Origin: Bog-473 sp963781955
GTDB lineage: Bacteria; Actinomycetota; Acidimicrobiia; Acidimicrobiales; RAAP-2
Length of the DNA stretch: 64,000 nt
Direction of reading: 5' to 3'
NCBI GenBank assembly: GCA_963781955.1
Contig: CAWAHU010000003.1
Location: 434,001 to 498,000 of the forward strand
The notes beneath the pieces were generated by a model that was not told the DNA's origin, ran no database searches, and saw nothing but the letters and a program-made list of their open reading frames with translations. Both the position numbers and the translations under genes were made by a program. Below are positions 1-9,430 of the stretch, piece after piece. Position 1 is the stretch's first letter. The number at the start of each line of letters is the position of its first letter.

Positions 1-503
1 GCCAGGTCGGTGGCCACGTTGAGTGCCACACCGTGCAGGGTGCGGCGCCGCCCGGGCTCGACCCGAACGGTGCGCACCCCGACGGCGGCGACCTTGCGCG
101 GCGTCGGCCCGTCCGGGTCGAGCCAGACACCCGGATAGCTCTCGAGGCGGCCCGCACCTGGCAGGCCGACATCGGCCAGCGCGTCGATCACCACCTGCTC
201 GAGGCGGTGGACGTGGCCAGGGCCGGCGGCGGGGTCGTCGTCGACCGTGACAAGCGGGTAGGCCACCAGCTGGCCGGGCCCGTGATAGGTCACGTCGCCG
301 CCGCGGTCGGCCCGCTCGAGCACTGCCCCGACGGATGCGGGGTCGACCAGCACGTGGCGGCCGTCGGCGTGGGCACCGAGCGTGTACGTGTGCGGATGCT
401 CGAGGATCAGCAGGTAGTCGTCTCGCGCCTCCCGGGCCAGGGCGTGCTGGAGCACGTCGGCCTCGTGGTACGGGACAGTCCCGAGCCGGCGAACGCGCAG
501 CAT
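1..503 (-). CDS. lipB: Octanoyltransferase LipB, 3' end cut by window edge
   Basis: Transfers octanoyl from octanoyl-ACP to the lipoyl domains of 2-oxoacid dehydrogenase E2 subunits and glycine cleavage H protein, the first step of protein lipoylation. About 167 N-terminal codons are present; the stop lies beyond base 1. The family signature RGGDVTYHGPGQLVAYPL is visible near residues 68-85, and the segment PRKVAAVGVR holds the conserved lysine region. The start is ATG at 503, 8 bases after the sucB stop, so it is the third gene of lpdA-sucB-lipB. That fits its role: the enzyme modifies the E2 encoded just upstream. Confidence 0.95.
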   Translation of the reverse strand, partial: MLRVRRLGTVPYHEADVLQHALAREARDDYLLILEHPHTYTLGAHADGRHVLVDPASVGAVLERADRGGDVTYHGPGQLVAYPLVTVDDDPAAGPGHVHRLEQVVIDALADVGLPGAGRLESYPGVWLDPDGPTPRKVAAVGVRTVRVEPGRRRTLHGVALNVATDL

Positions 504-510
504 CGCCGCC

Positions 511-1998
511 TCAGAGCTCGGCGGCCCAGTCCCGGCTGCCCAGCAGGTCCGCCACCCGCTTGAGGAACAGCGAGACATAGGCGCCGTCGACGGCGCGGTG
601 GTCCCAGCTCACACCGAGAACGCCGGTCGAGTGGATGGCGATCGACTCGGACCCGTCGGGATGGGTGACCACGACAGGCCGGCGGCCGATGCCGTCGGTG
701 GCCAGGATGGCCACCTGCGGCTGGTTGATGATCGGCACGGTGAAGTACGTGTCGAAGGGGCCGTCGTTGGTGATGGAGAACGTCCCGCCGGCGATGTCGT
801 CGGCGTTGAGCTTGCGGCTGCGGGCCCGCTCGGCCAGGTCGCGGATGCGCCGGGCGATGCCGCGCAGCGTGACCTCCTCCGCCCGGTGAACGACCGGCAC
901 GATCAGGCCCTCGTGGGACAGGTCGACGGCGATCCCCAGGTTGACCTCCGCGTGCACGAGCAAGGAGTCGTCCATCACCGACGCGTTCAGCAACGGGAAG
1001 TCGCGCAGCGCCTCGACCGACGCCCGGGCCACGAACGGGAGGTAGGTCAGCGTGAAGCCTTCCTCGGCCTTGAAGCGGTCGCCCCAGGCCTTGCGCACGC
1101 GCTCGACCGCTTCGAAGTCGACCTCCTTGGCGATGAAGGCGTGCGGGGAGACGGCCTTGGAACGCACCATGTGCTCGGCCGTCCGCCGCCGCATGTTCGA
1201 GAACGGCACGATCTGGTCACCGGCGGCCCGGAACGAGGCCATGGACACTGGTGCGGCGGGCACGGCCTGGGCGACCGGTGCCGGCACCGAAGGTGCGACC
1301 GGCGGGGGCGGAGAGGGCGGCGGAGGCGCCGCGGGCGGAGGCGGGGCGGCGGGGGCCGGTGGCGGTGGTGGTGGCGGCGGTGGTGATGGCGGCGGTGGTG
1401 ATGGCGGCGGTGGTGATGGCGGCGGCGCCGAGCGGCGGGCATCGATGACGCGCTGGACATCCGAACGTGTGATACGGCCACCCTCTCCGGTACCGGCGAC
1501 CTCGGCCTCGCTCAGGCCGTTCTCGGCCAGGAGGCGGCGCACGATGGGCGAGAGCAGGTGTGCCCCTCCGGCTGTTCCCGGGGTGGCGCTGGCCTCGACC
1601 GGGGTGGGCGGTGGCGCCGGTGCAGGCGGGGGCACGGATCCCGGCGGTGGCGGCGGGGGCGGCGGGGGGGGTGGTGGCGCGGCTTCTGCTACCGCTGGCG
1701 CCGGTGGTGGTGGCGGGGCAGGGGCCGCCGACTCTGGTGCCGACGCCGGCACGGCGGGAGCGGCCCCGTCACCGATCACGGCCAGCGTGACACCCACGTC
1801 GACTGTCTCACCCTCGGGTACCAGGATCTCGGTCAGCACCCCCGAGGCGGGCGACGGGACCTCCGAGTCGACCTTGTCGGTCGACACCTCGAAGAGCGGC
1901 TCATCCCGCTCGACCGTGTCGCCGACCGACTTCATCCAGCGCGTGACGGTGCCCTCGGTCACCGTCTCGCCCAGTTGCGGCATCGTCACGTCAGGCAA
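511..1998 (-). CDS. sucB: Dihydrolipoamide acyltransferase (E2), SucB type
   Basis: E2 core of a 2-oxoacid dehydrogenase complex (2-oxoglutarate and/or pyruvate; in actinobacteria this E2 can be shared). 495 residues: one lipoyl domain at 1-80 with the lipoylated lysine in STDKVDSEVPSP; a very long Pro/Ala linker; a peripheral subunit-binding domain near 145-185 (SPIVRRLLAENGLSEAEV); a second polyproline linker; and the catalytic domain with the active site SWDHRAVDG near 465. I chose a TTG start at 1998: it overlaps the lpdA stop by 8 bases and has GGAAGGGGG seven bases upstream, whereas the ATG at 1983 has no suitably spaced ribosome site. Linkers are encoded by near-tandem (CCACCACCGCCG)-like repeats. 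Confidence 0.93.
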   Translation of the reverse strand: MPDVTMPQLGETVTEGTVTRWMKSVGDTVERDEPLFEVSTDKVDSEVPSPASGVLTEILVPEGETVDVGVTLAVIGDGAAPAVPASAPESAAPAPPPPPAPAVAEAAPPPPPPPPPPPPGSVPPPAPAPPPTPVEASATPGTAGGAHLLSPIVRRLLAENGLSEAEVAGTGEGGRITRSDVQRVIDARRSAPPPSPPPPSPPPPSPPPPPPPPPAPAAPPPPAAPPPPSPPPPVAPSVPAPVAQAVPAAPVSMASFRAAGDQIVPFSNMRRRTAEHMVRSKAVSPHAFIAKEVDFEAVERVRKAWGDRFKAEEGFTLTYLPFVARASVEALRDFPLLNASVMDDSLLVHAEVNLGIAVDLSHEGLIVPVVHRAEEVTLRGIARRIRDLAERARSRKLNADDIAGGTFSITNDGPFDTYFTVPIINQPQVAILATDGIGRRPVVVTHPDGSESIAIHSTGVLGVSWDHRAVDGAYVSLFLKRVADLLGSRDWAAEL

Positions 1999-3403
1999 CG
2001 TGGAGCCCCCTTCCGGTCAGCGCCTGCACCGTCTCGCCGAAAGCCTCGGAGAGCGACGGGTGGGGCTGAATGAACCGGGCCACATCCTCGGGGAAGGCGT
2101 CCCAGTTGACCGCCAGGTAGCCGCCGCTCAGCTGCTCGGTGACCCACGGGCCGCAGAGGTGCACCCCGAGGAGGCGTCCCGCGGAGCCGTCGGGGCGCCG
2201 CTCGGCGACGACCTTCACCACGCCCTCGGTGTCCCCGATGATCTGCGCCCGGCTGTTGCCCCCGAAGGGGTCCTTCTTGGTGACGACGTCCAACCCCGCC
2301 TCCTTCGCCTGGGCCTCGGTCATCCCGCAGAAGGCGACCTCGGGGTGGCTGTAGATGGCCCACGGCACCTTGTCGTAGTCGACCGGCTCGACCGGCTCGC
2401 CCAGGATCCCCTTGACGGCGACGATCGCCTCGGCGAACCCGACGTGGGCCAACTGGGGCGAGTCGGCCACGATGTCGCCCACGGCCCACACGCCCGGCAC
2501 GTCCGTGCGCTGGTAGCGGTCCGTCACGACGAAGCCGCGCCCGTCGATCTGCACGCCGACCCCGTCGGCCACCAAACCCTCGGTCCGGGGGCGCCGGCCC
2601 ACCGACACGACGACGGCCTCCACCTCGTAGGACTGGTCCCCGGCCCGCACGGTCGTGGTGCTGTCGCCCGAGGGCGAGTGCCCTTGCACCTGCACGCCGG
2701 TCACGATGTCGATGCCCCGCTTCTTGAAGGCGCGGGCCACGGTGCGGACGATGTCGTCGTCGCAGCCGACGAGGATCGAGTCGAGCGCCTCGAGGATGGT
2801 CACCTTCGAGCCGAGGTCGGCCAGCAGCGAGGCGAACTCACAGCCGATCACCCCGCCGCCGATCACCACGACCGACGTGGGCAACTCCTTGAGATCCAAG
2901 AACTCGTCGGAGGTCATCACGACGCGCCCGTCGACCTCGAAGCCGGGCAGGGTGCGGGGCACCGAGCCCGACGCCAGCACGACGTTGCGACCCACGATCA
3001 CGCGGCCGGCGTCCTCGCCGTCGGTGACCCAGACCCGGGGGCCGTCGAGCAGCGTCCCGGTCCCCGACAGGGTCGTGACCTTTCGGCCCTTGAGCAGGCC
3101 GGCGAGCCCCTTGAACAGCCGGTCCACCACGGCGTTCTTGCGGTCCTGGCTCACCGAGAAGTCGACGGCCACGTCCGTGACCCGGACCCCGAACTCCGCT
3201 GCGCCGGCGATCGTGCGACGCACCGCGGCCGTCTCGAGGAACTCCTTGGCCGGGATGCAGCCCCGATGGAGACACGTCCCGCCCACCTTGTCACGCTCGA
3301 CGACGGCGACGGACAACCCGGCCGCAGCGCCGTAGAGGGCGGTGGCGTATCCGCCGGGGCCGCCACCGATCACGACGATGTCGTACTCGTCCTCCGTGGC
3401 CAT
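1991..3403 (-). CDS. lpdA: Dihydrolipoyl dehydrogenase (E3)
   Basis: FAD flavoenzyme that reoxidises dihydrolipoamide on E2 and passes electrons to NAD+. 470 residues, normal length. Visible: the FAD fold GGGPGGYATALYG near 13, the redox disulfide GGTCLHRGC (two Cys four residues apart) near 41-49, the NAD fold VVIGGGVIGCEFASLLADLG near 180, a second FAD contact VWAVGDI near 310, and the C-terminal HPSLSEAFGE catalytic histidine-glutamate. ATG at 3403 follows an AGGGAGAGGA ribosome site; in-frame sequence further upstream to 3562 has no family similarity. First gene of lpdA-sucB-lipB. Confidence 0.96.
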   Translation of the reverse strand: MATEDEYDIVVIGGGPGGYATALYGAAAGLSVAVVERDKVGGTCLHRGCIPAKEFLETAAVRRTIAGAAEFGVRVTDVAVDFSVSQDRKNAVVDRLFKGLAGLLKGRKVTTLSGTGTLLDGPRVWVTDGEDAGRVIVGRNVVLASGSVPRTLPGFEVDGRVVMTSDEFLDLKELPTSVVVIGGGVIGCEFASLLADLGSKVTILEALDSILVGCDDDIVRTVARAFKKRGIDIVTGVQVQGHSPSGDSTTTVRAGDQSYEVEAVVVSVGRRPRTEGLVADGVGVQIDGRGFVVTDRYQRTDVPGVWAVGDIVADSPQLAHVGFAEAIVAVKGILGEPVEPVDYDKVPWAIYSHPEVAFCGMTEAQAKEAGLDVVTKKDPFGGNSRAQIIGDTEGVVKVVAERRPDGSAGRLLGVHLCGPWVTEQLSGGYLAVNWDAFPEDVARFIQPHPSLSEAFGETVQALTGRGLHVA

Positions 3404-3589
3404 GACCCGGTCCTCTCCCTGTGTGCTCACGACGTCCGTCCGGCGCGCTCGGCTCCCCCGGACTGCCCGATCGCACCGGCGAGAGTCCTCTCTGCCCCGC
3501 ACGTTCGGGTGCAGCCTACCGTTCGGCGCAAAGGCCGGAAGCCGCTCGAGCGGGGCTCGCACGGGTGCCCGCGCCCGGTCGCGCGGGGG

Positions 3590-4087
3590 TCAGGAACCGC
3601 CGCGCGCTCCGCGCACCGAGTCGGCCGCGGCGGCGGCCAACTCGTCCACACGGTCGTTCCACGGGTCACCCGAGTGGCCCTTGACCCACCGGAAGCTGAC
3701 TGCCGCGTCCGAGTGGAGGGCAAGGGCGAGCAAGGGCTCCCACAGGTCGCGGTTCGCCACGGGTTTGTTCTGCGAATTCTTCCACCCGCGGCGCTGCCAC
3801 CCCCGCCACCACCCGTCGTTGAAGCACTTCACGACGTAGGTCGAGTCGCTGACGACCTCGATGGTGGCCGGGTCCGATGCCGTCAACGCCCGGAGCGCCT
3901 CGAGCACGGCCGTGATCTCCATGCGTTGGTTCGTGGTGTGTGCCTCGGCCCCGCTGGCGTAGCGCCCACCGGGGATGGCCCAGGCCCATCCGCCCGGACC
4001 CGGATTGCCGCGGCACGCGCCGTCGGTGTACACGACGACCGGGCCCGCCTGTCGGTCGCCGTGTGGTTGATCGCCCAGTGGTGACAT
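3590..4087 (-). CDS. rnhA: Ribonuclease HI
   Basis: Degrades the RNA strand of RNA-DNA hybrids in the cytoplasm. 165 residues. All four metal-binding acidic positions are visible: Asp in VYTDGACRGNPGPGGW (about 20), Glu in NQRMEITAVLEAL (about 57), Asp in VVSDSTYVVKCFNDGWW (about 81), and Asp in NDRVDELAAAA (about 148), plus the basic loop WQRRGWKNSQNKP. Divergent from aceE with 65 bases between starts. Single gene on this strand, with about 190 bases before lpdA. Confidence 0.96.
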   Translation of the reverse strand: MSPLGDQPHGDRQAGPVVVYTDGACRGNPGPGGWAWAIPGGRYASGAEAHTTNQRMEITAVLEALRALTASDPATIEVVSDSTYVVKCFNDGWWRGWQRRGWKNSQNKPVANRDLWEPLLALALHSDAAVSFRWVKGHSGDPWNDRVDELAAAAADSVRGARGGS

Positions 4088-4152
4088 GACAAATGTGTAA
4101 CACCCGGGGCTCCGGTCGAGGGGACGTCGTGGCGGCCGGTACCGTGGGGGCG

Positions 4153-6858
4153 ATGCTGTTCGACGGGATCAGCCACCAGGTCCCCGACATCGACCCCGGG
4201 GAGACCCAGGAGTGGCTCGACTCGTTCGACGCCATCGTCGATGCCCGGGGACGGGCCCGGGCCCGCTATCTGCTCATGAAGCTGCTGGAGCGGGCCCGTA
4301 CCAAGCAGGTCGACTTCCCGGCCATGGTGTCCACCCCCTACGTGAACACCATCCCGGCGGACGCCGAGCCATGGTTCCCCGGCGACGAATACCAGGAGCG
4401 GCGCATCCGTGCCTACATCCGCTGGAACGCCGCCGCCATGGTCCTCCGGGTCAACACGCGCACCGAGGGCATCGGTGGCCACCTCTCGACCTACGCCAGC
4501 TCGGCCGCGCTCTACGAGGTGGGCTTCAACCACTTCTTCCGCGGCAAGGCGGACGGCGGCTTCGGCGACCAGGTGTTCATCCAGGGCCACGCCGCGCCGG
4601 GGATCTACGCACGCGCCTACGTCGAGGGCCGGCTGAGCGAGGAGGACCTCGACAACTACCGCCACGAGGTGGGCGGGGGCGGGTTGCCGAGCTACCCCCA
4701 TCCCCGCTCCCTGCCCGACTTCTGGGAGTTCCCCACCGTCTCCATGGGCCTGGGGCCGATGACGGCCATCTCCCAGGCCCACGTGAACCGCTACCTCCAC
4801 CAACGGCAGCTGGTCGATACCAGCGCGGGCCGGGTGTGGTGCTTCGTGGGCGACGGCGAGATGGACGAGCCCGAGTCCATCGGGGCACTGGGCATGGCCG
4901 GCCGCGAGCACCTCGACAACCTGATCTTCGTGGTCAACTGCAACCTGCAGCGCCTCGACGGGCCGGTGCGGGGCAACGGCAAGATCATTCAGGAGCTCGA
5001 GGCCCTCTTCCGGGGCGCCGGCTGGAACGTGATCAAGGTCATCTGGGGCTCGCGGTGGGACGCGCTGCTGGCCCGGGACGTCGATGGCGTGCTCCTCGAC
5101 CGCATGAACCGCACGGTCGACGGCGAGTACCAGAAGCTGGCCGTCGAGTCCGGGGCCTACATCCGCGAGCACTTCTTCGGGCCCGACCCGCGCCTGCGCA
5201 AGATGGTCGAGGACCTGAGCGACGACGAACTGGTGTCGCTGCCCCGCGGCGGTCACGACTACCGGAAGCTCTACGCGGCGTACAAGCTGGCCACCGAGCA
5301 GCGTGGCGCCCCGACCGTGATCCTGGCCAAGACGATCAAGGGGTGGACGCTCGGGCCCGAGATCGAGGCGCGCAACGCCACGCACCAGATCAAGAAGATG
5401 ACCACGGCACAGCTGCGCACGCTGCGGGACCGGCTGTACCTGACCGACGACATCCCCGACTCGGCCCTGGAGGGCAACCCGCCCTACATACGGCCCCCCG
5501 AGGGCTCCGATGCCATGGAGTACCTGCGTGCCCGCGGCCGCATGCTCGACGGTCCGGTGCCCGTCCGCGTCGTGCGGCCCGCTCCGCCACTGCGTCCCGA
5601 CCCCAAGGTCTTCGAGGAGTTCGCCACCGGGTCGGGGACGCAGTCGGTGTCGACCACGATGGTGTTCGCCCGGTTGCTGCGGAACCTGGTCCGGGACCCC
5701 GCCGTCGGTCAGCTGGTGGCACCGATCGTGTCCGACGAGGCACGCACGTTCGGCCTGGAGCCCCTGATCGCCGAGGCCAAGATCTACGCGCCCGAAGGCC
5801 AGCAGTACGTCCCGGTGGACGCCGACCTCCCCCTCAAGTACGCCGAGAGCTCGTCGGGCCAGTTGCTCCAAGAGGGCATCACCGAGGCAGGGGCACTGGC
5901 CACGTTCACCGCGCTCGCCACCGCCTACGCCACCTGGGGCCAGCCCATGGTGCCCGTGTACCTCTTCTACTCCATGTTCGGGTTCCAGCGGGTGGGTGAC
6001 CTGGCCTGGGCCCTGGGCGACATGCGGGGGCGCGGCATCCTCGCCGGGTGCACCGCCGGGCGAACCACCCTCATGGGCGAGGGCCTCCAGCACGACGACG
6101 GCCACTCACCGCTGCTCGCCTCGACCAACCCGGCCGCCCTGGTCTACGACGCGTCCTTCGCCTACGAGGTGGCGGTGATCATTGAGGCGGCCGTGACCGA
6201 GATGCTCGGCCGCGACCAGCGCGACAGGTTCTGGTACCTGACGCTCTACAACGAGAACTTCCCCATGCCGCCGCTTCCCGAGGGTGCGGCGGGTGACGCG
6301 GTGCGCCAGGGCGTGATCGACGGGATGTACCGCTACGCCGAGGCCCCCGAGGTGCGGGGCGACCTGCGGGCCACGCTCTGCTTCTCGGGACCGATGTGGC
6401 GCGCCGCGCTCGAGGCACAGCAGGTCCTCGCGGAGCGCTACGCGGTGGCGGCCGACGCCTGGGCGGTCACCTCGTGGACCGGGTTGCGCACCGACGCGCT
6501 CGAGGTCGAACGCTGGAACCGCCTGCACCCCGGCTCGCCGGACCGCACCGCCCTGGTCACCGCCGCCCTCGGCAACGGACCCGACCCGGTGGTCGCCATC
6601 ACCGACTACATGCGCAGCGTGCCGGACCAGGTGGCCCGCTTCGTCGCACGCCCCTACACGTCGCTCGGTACCGACGGCTTCGGACGCTCCGACGCCAGGC
6701 CGGCGCTGCGGTCGTACTTCGAGGTCGACACCGCACACCTCGTCGTGGCCGTGCTCGGTCAGCTGGCCCGGCAGGGCCGCATCGACGCAGCCACCGTGTC
6801 GTCCGCCATCGCCGAGGGCGGGATCGACCCCTCCCGGAAGCCGCCCTTCACGGTCTGA
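4153..6858 (+). CDS. aceE: Pyruvate dehydrogenase E1, homodimeric AceE type
   Basis: Thiamine-diphosphate-dependent decarboxylation of pyruvate and acetylation of the E2 lipoyl group. 901 residues from ATG 4153 (MLFDGISHQV), matching the usual 890-930; the open frame reaches back to 4093 but those 20 codons look unlike the family. Visible: LSTYASSAALYEVGFNHFF near 110, the ThDP-Mg motif GDGEMDEPES ending in NCNLQRLDGPVRGN near 235-280, and the AceE-type C-terminal half (QLLQEGITEAGA, FYSMFGFQR). E2 and E3 genes (sucB, lpdA) lie just upstream on the other strand, so the whole complex could be assembled from this locus. Confidence 0.96.
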   Translation: MLFDGISHQVPDIDPGETQEWLDSFDAIVDARGRARARYLLMKLLERARTKQVDFPAMVSTPYVNTIPADAEPWFPGDEYQERRIRAYIRWNAAAMVLRVNTRTEGIGGHLSTYASSAALYEVGFNHFFRGKADGGFGDQVFIQGHAAPGIYARAYVEGRLSEEDLDNYRHEVGGGGLPSYPHPRSLPDFWEFPTVSMGLGPMTAISQAHVNRYLHQRQLVDTSAGRVWCFVGDGEMDEPESIGALGMAGREHLDNLIFVVNCNLQRLDGPVRGNGKIIQELEALFRGAGWNVIKVIWGSRWDALLARDVDGVLLDRMNRTVDGEYQKLAVESGAYIREHFFGPDPRLRKMVEDLSDDELVSLPRGGHDYRKLYAAYKLATEQRGAPTVILAKTIKGWTLGPEIEARNATHQIKKMTTAQLRTLRDRLYLTDDIPDSALEGNPPYIRPPEGSDAMEYLRARGRMLDGPVPVRVVRPAPPLRPDPKVFEEFATGSGTQSVSTTMVFARLLRNLVRDPAVGQLVAPIVSDEARTFGLEPLIAEAKIYAPEGQQYVPVDADLPLKYAESSSGQLLQEGITEAGALATFTALATAYATWGQPMVPVYLFYSMFGFQRVGDLAWALGDMRGRGILAGCTAGRTTLMGEGLQHDDGHSPLLASTNPAALVYDASFAYEVAVIIEAAVTEMLGRDQRDRFWYLTLYNENFPMPPLPEGAAGDAVRQGVIDGMYRYAEAPEVRGDLRATLCFSGPMWRAALEAQQVLAERYAVAADAWAVTSWTGLRTDALEVERWNRLHPGSPDRTALVTAALGNGPDPVVAITDYMRSVPDQVARFVARPYTSLGTDGFGRSDARPALRSYFEVDTAHLVVAVLGQLARQGRIDAATVSSAIAEGGIDPSRKPPFTV

Positions 6859-6874
6859 CCGCGCTCGGGCCGCC

Positions 6875-7384
6875 TCAGCGGCGGGCGGCGGTCACCAGCG
6901 CGTCGCGGGTGATCTCCATGTGTCCGAGGTGCTGGAAGAGCTCCTCGAGGACGTGCACGAGGACGGCACCCTTGGTCTCGGTGTAGGGCACCGGCTCGGC
7001 CGGGTCGCGCCGCACGTCCACCGGCTCGGCTCCCGCGTCGAGCCCGACGATGTCCTCGCGCAGCCGGCGCCGCGCCTGCTCGGCCCGCCGCGCCAGGCCC
7101 GCCGCGTCCCCGGTGGCCACGAACTCCGCCGCCCTGTCCCGGCGCACCGGGCGCTCGGCCACGGTGGCGCCGGCCCAGTACTCCATCACCCCGAGGCAGT
7201 GGGAGAGGATCGCGTACGGGGAGTTGGCGTCCCGGAACGGGGGGCGCCGGTTGCACAGATCGTTCCCCAGCTCCTCGACGATCCGGGCCATCCGGCCCAC
7301 CGCCAGGTCGACGAACCAGAGATAGTCCTCGGCGGAGAGGGCGACCCGCCCGTCCCCGCCGGCGTCAGCGGGCGACCCAGGCAT
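6875..7384 (-). CDS. DinB/DUF664-like putative metal-dependent protein
   Basis: 169 residues. A DinB-type four-helix bundle is suggested by SHCLGVMEYW near 62-70 and HVLEELFQHLGHMEIT near 145-158, which place histidines as in the metal triad of the mycothiol/bacillithiol-dependent transferase superfamily. The substrate is unknown. The start overlaps the 3' end of the upstream rrf2-like gene by 20 bases, so the two are co-transcribed; a regulator and a thiol-transferase-like enzyme together suggest stress or detoxification, which is inference. Convergent with aceE (16 bases between stops). Confidence 0.75.
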   Translation of the reverse strand: MPGSPADAGGDGRVALSAEDYLWFVDLAVGRMARIVEELGNDLCNRRPPFRDANSPYAILSHCLGVMEYWAGATVAERPVRRDRAAEFVATGDAAGLARRAEQARRRLREDIVGLDAGAEPVDVRRDPAEPVPYTETKGAVLVHVLEELFQHLGHMEITRDALVTAARR

Positions 7385-7817
7385 CGGGATCCGTGACGAG
7401 CGCCTGGACGTGGGGCGGCAGCTGGCCGCTGATCACGTCCGTCAGTGTCACCTTCTCGAGGACCGAGCGCAGCGAGGCCCGAACGGCGACCCAGACCTGT
7501 TGGAGGTTCTCGGCGGCGCCGTCGTAGGCGGTGGCCTCCGGGCGGAAGCCACGCACCTCGGCCAGAGGGCCGTCGAGGGCCCGGATCACGTCGGCGATCG
7601 TGATGTCCTCGGGCCGGCGCGCCAGGCGGTAGCCGCCCTCCGCTCCGCGCTGGCTGGCCACCAGGCCGGACCGACGCAGGTCGGCCAGGATGGCCCCCAA
7701 GAACCGGGGCGGGAGGCCCTGCTCGCCGGCCAGGTGCTCGGCCGTCTGGGGCGCCCCGGCCGCGGCCAGGGTGAGCAGGGCGCGGATGCCGTAGTCGACC
7801 TTCGCCGGGATGTGCAT
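7365..7817 (-). CDS. Rrf2-family transcriptional regulator without cysteines
   Basis: 150 residues with the Rrf2 winged helix: MHIPAKVDYGIRALLTLAA at the start, recognition region LPPRFLGAILADLRRSGLVASQRGAEGGYRLAR near 40-72, and the ITIADVIRALDGPLAEVRG linker near 75-95. IscR, NsrR and RsrR use three cysteines after this helix to bind an Fe-S cluster; this protein contains no cysteine at all, so it cannot sense through such a cluster. ATG at 7817 lies 26 bases from the divergent HhH gene at 7844, so both promoters overlap. Targets are unknown; the adjacent DinB-like gene is the obvious one. Confidence 0.88.
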   Translation of the reverse strand: MHIPAKVDYGIRALLTLAAAGAPQTAEHLAGEQGLPPRFLGAILADLRRSGLVASQRGAEGGYRLARRPEDITIADVIRALDGPLAEVRGFRPEATAYDGAAENLQQVWVAVRASLRSVLEKVTLTDVISGQLPPHVQALVTDPDAWVAR

Positions 7818-7843
7818 GGCGGGAAGTCTGCCAAGATCTCCCC

Positions 7844-8434
7844 ATGGCTCGCACCATCGCGCTCCACATCACCGGCGACCCCGAGGCCGACCGGGTCCTC
7901 AGCTCGGACCCCCTGGCCCTGCTCGTGGGAATGGTGCTCGACCAACAGGTGACCATGGAGAAGGCCTTCTCGTCCCCGGCCGAGCTGGCCCGGCGGCTGG
8001 GCACCCCCGGCACCCTCGACGCGGCTTCCATCGCGGCCATGGACCCCGACGAGCTGGCCGCGCTCTTCAAGGAGCGTCCCGCCCTGCACCGGTTCCCCGG
8101 CTCCATGGCCGGACGGGTGCAGGCCGTGTGCCGCGCCGTGGCCGAGGATTACGGCGGCCGGGCCGACGGGCTGTGGAAGGGCGTGCGTTCGGGCAAGGAG
8201 CTCCAGGCCCGGCTCCGCGCCCTGCCCGGCTTCGGCGAGCAGAAGGCCAAGATCTTCGCCGCGCTGCTGGGCAAGCAGCTGGGGGTGCGCCCCAACGGCT
8301 GGCAGGAGGCCACCGCGCCCTACGGCGAGGACGGTGCTTACCGCTCGGTGGCCGACATCACCGACGTCGAGAGCCTGCAGAAGGTGCGGGAGACCAAGAA
8401 GGCCATGAAGGCCCAGGTCCGCGCCGGGGAGTGA
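7844..8434 (+). CDS. HhH-GPD-type putative base-excision repair protein
   Basis: 196 residues resembling the small actinobacterial HhH-GPD family. Helix-hairpin-helix core LRALPGFGEQKAKIFAAL near 124-141, preceded by GMVLDQQVTMEKAFSSP near 29-45, which resembles the start of AlkA/Nth-type folds. The C-terminus is rich in lysine. There are no cysteines for an Fe-S cluster, and no obvious catalytic Asp-lysine pair, so glycosylase activity is not certain. Its stop overlaps the thiE GTG start (GTGA at 8431-8434), giving translational coupling. Confidence 0.82.
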   Translation: MARTIALHITGDPEADRVLSSDPLALLVGMVLDQQVTMEKAFSSPAELARRLGTPGTLDAASIAAMDPDELAALFKERPALHRFPGSMAGRVQAVCRAVAEDYGGRADGLWKGVRSGKELQARLRALPGFGEQKAKIFAALLGKQLGVRPNGWQEATAPYGEDGAYRSVADITDVESLQKVRETKKAMKAQVRAGE

Positions 8435-8875
8435 CCGCCGGCGCCGGGCTCGGCGATCGCCGCCTCTACCTCTGCACCCCGGACCGCCCGGACTTGGCCG
8501 AGTTCCTCGCGGCGTGCATCGCCGGCGGCGTGGACGTCGTGCAGCTGCGGGACAAGGACCTCGAAGCGCGCCCCCTGCTCGAGCGGGCACGCCTGGCCGG
8601 CACCGTGTGCCGCGACCACGGCGTCCCCTTCGTGCTCAACGACCGGCCGGACCTGGCGCTCGAAGCGGGCGCCGACGGGGTGCACGTGGGGCAGGACGAT
8701 GCGCCCGTGTCGCTGGCACGCCGCATCCTGGGGCCGGAGGCCGTCGTGGGGCTCTCCACGCACGCGCCCGCCGAGCTCGAGGAGTCATTCGGCGAGGACG
8801 TGACCTACATCTCGGCCGGCCCCGTGGAGCCCACGCCGACCAAGCCGGGCCGGCCCGGGACCGGCCTCGAGTACG

Positions 8876-9379
<504 letters not shown>

Positions 9380-9430
9380 CTTTGATGTCGGCCGCCACGC
9401 GGCCCGGGTTGAGCCCGAGCCCCGCTGCGC

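Noticed and set aside
1052..4084. 1010-codon open frame on the plus strand
   Set aside because: Antisense shadow of sucB, lpdA and rnhA, which have full family motifs; the frame is Gly/Arg/His-rich as expected for high-GC complement.
3883..6105. 740-codon minus-strand frame across aceE
   Set aside because: Shadow of aceE; no domain is readable and it overlaps rnhA as well.
8300..8435. TPP riboswitch before thiE
   Set aside because: The region is coding sequence of the HhH gene and shows no THI-box core.
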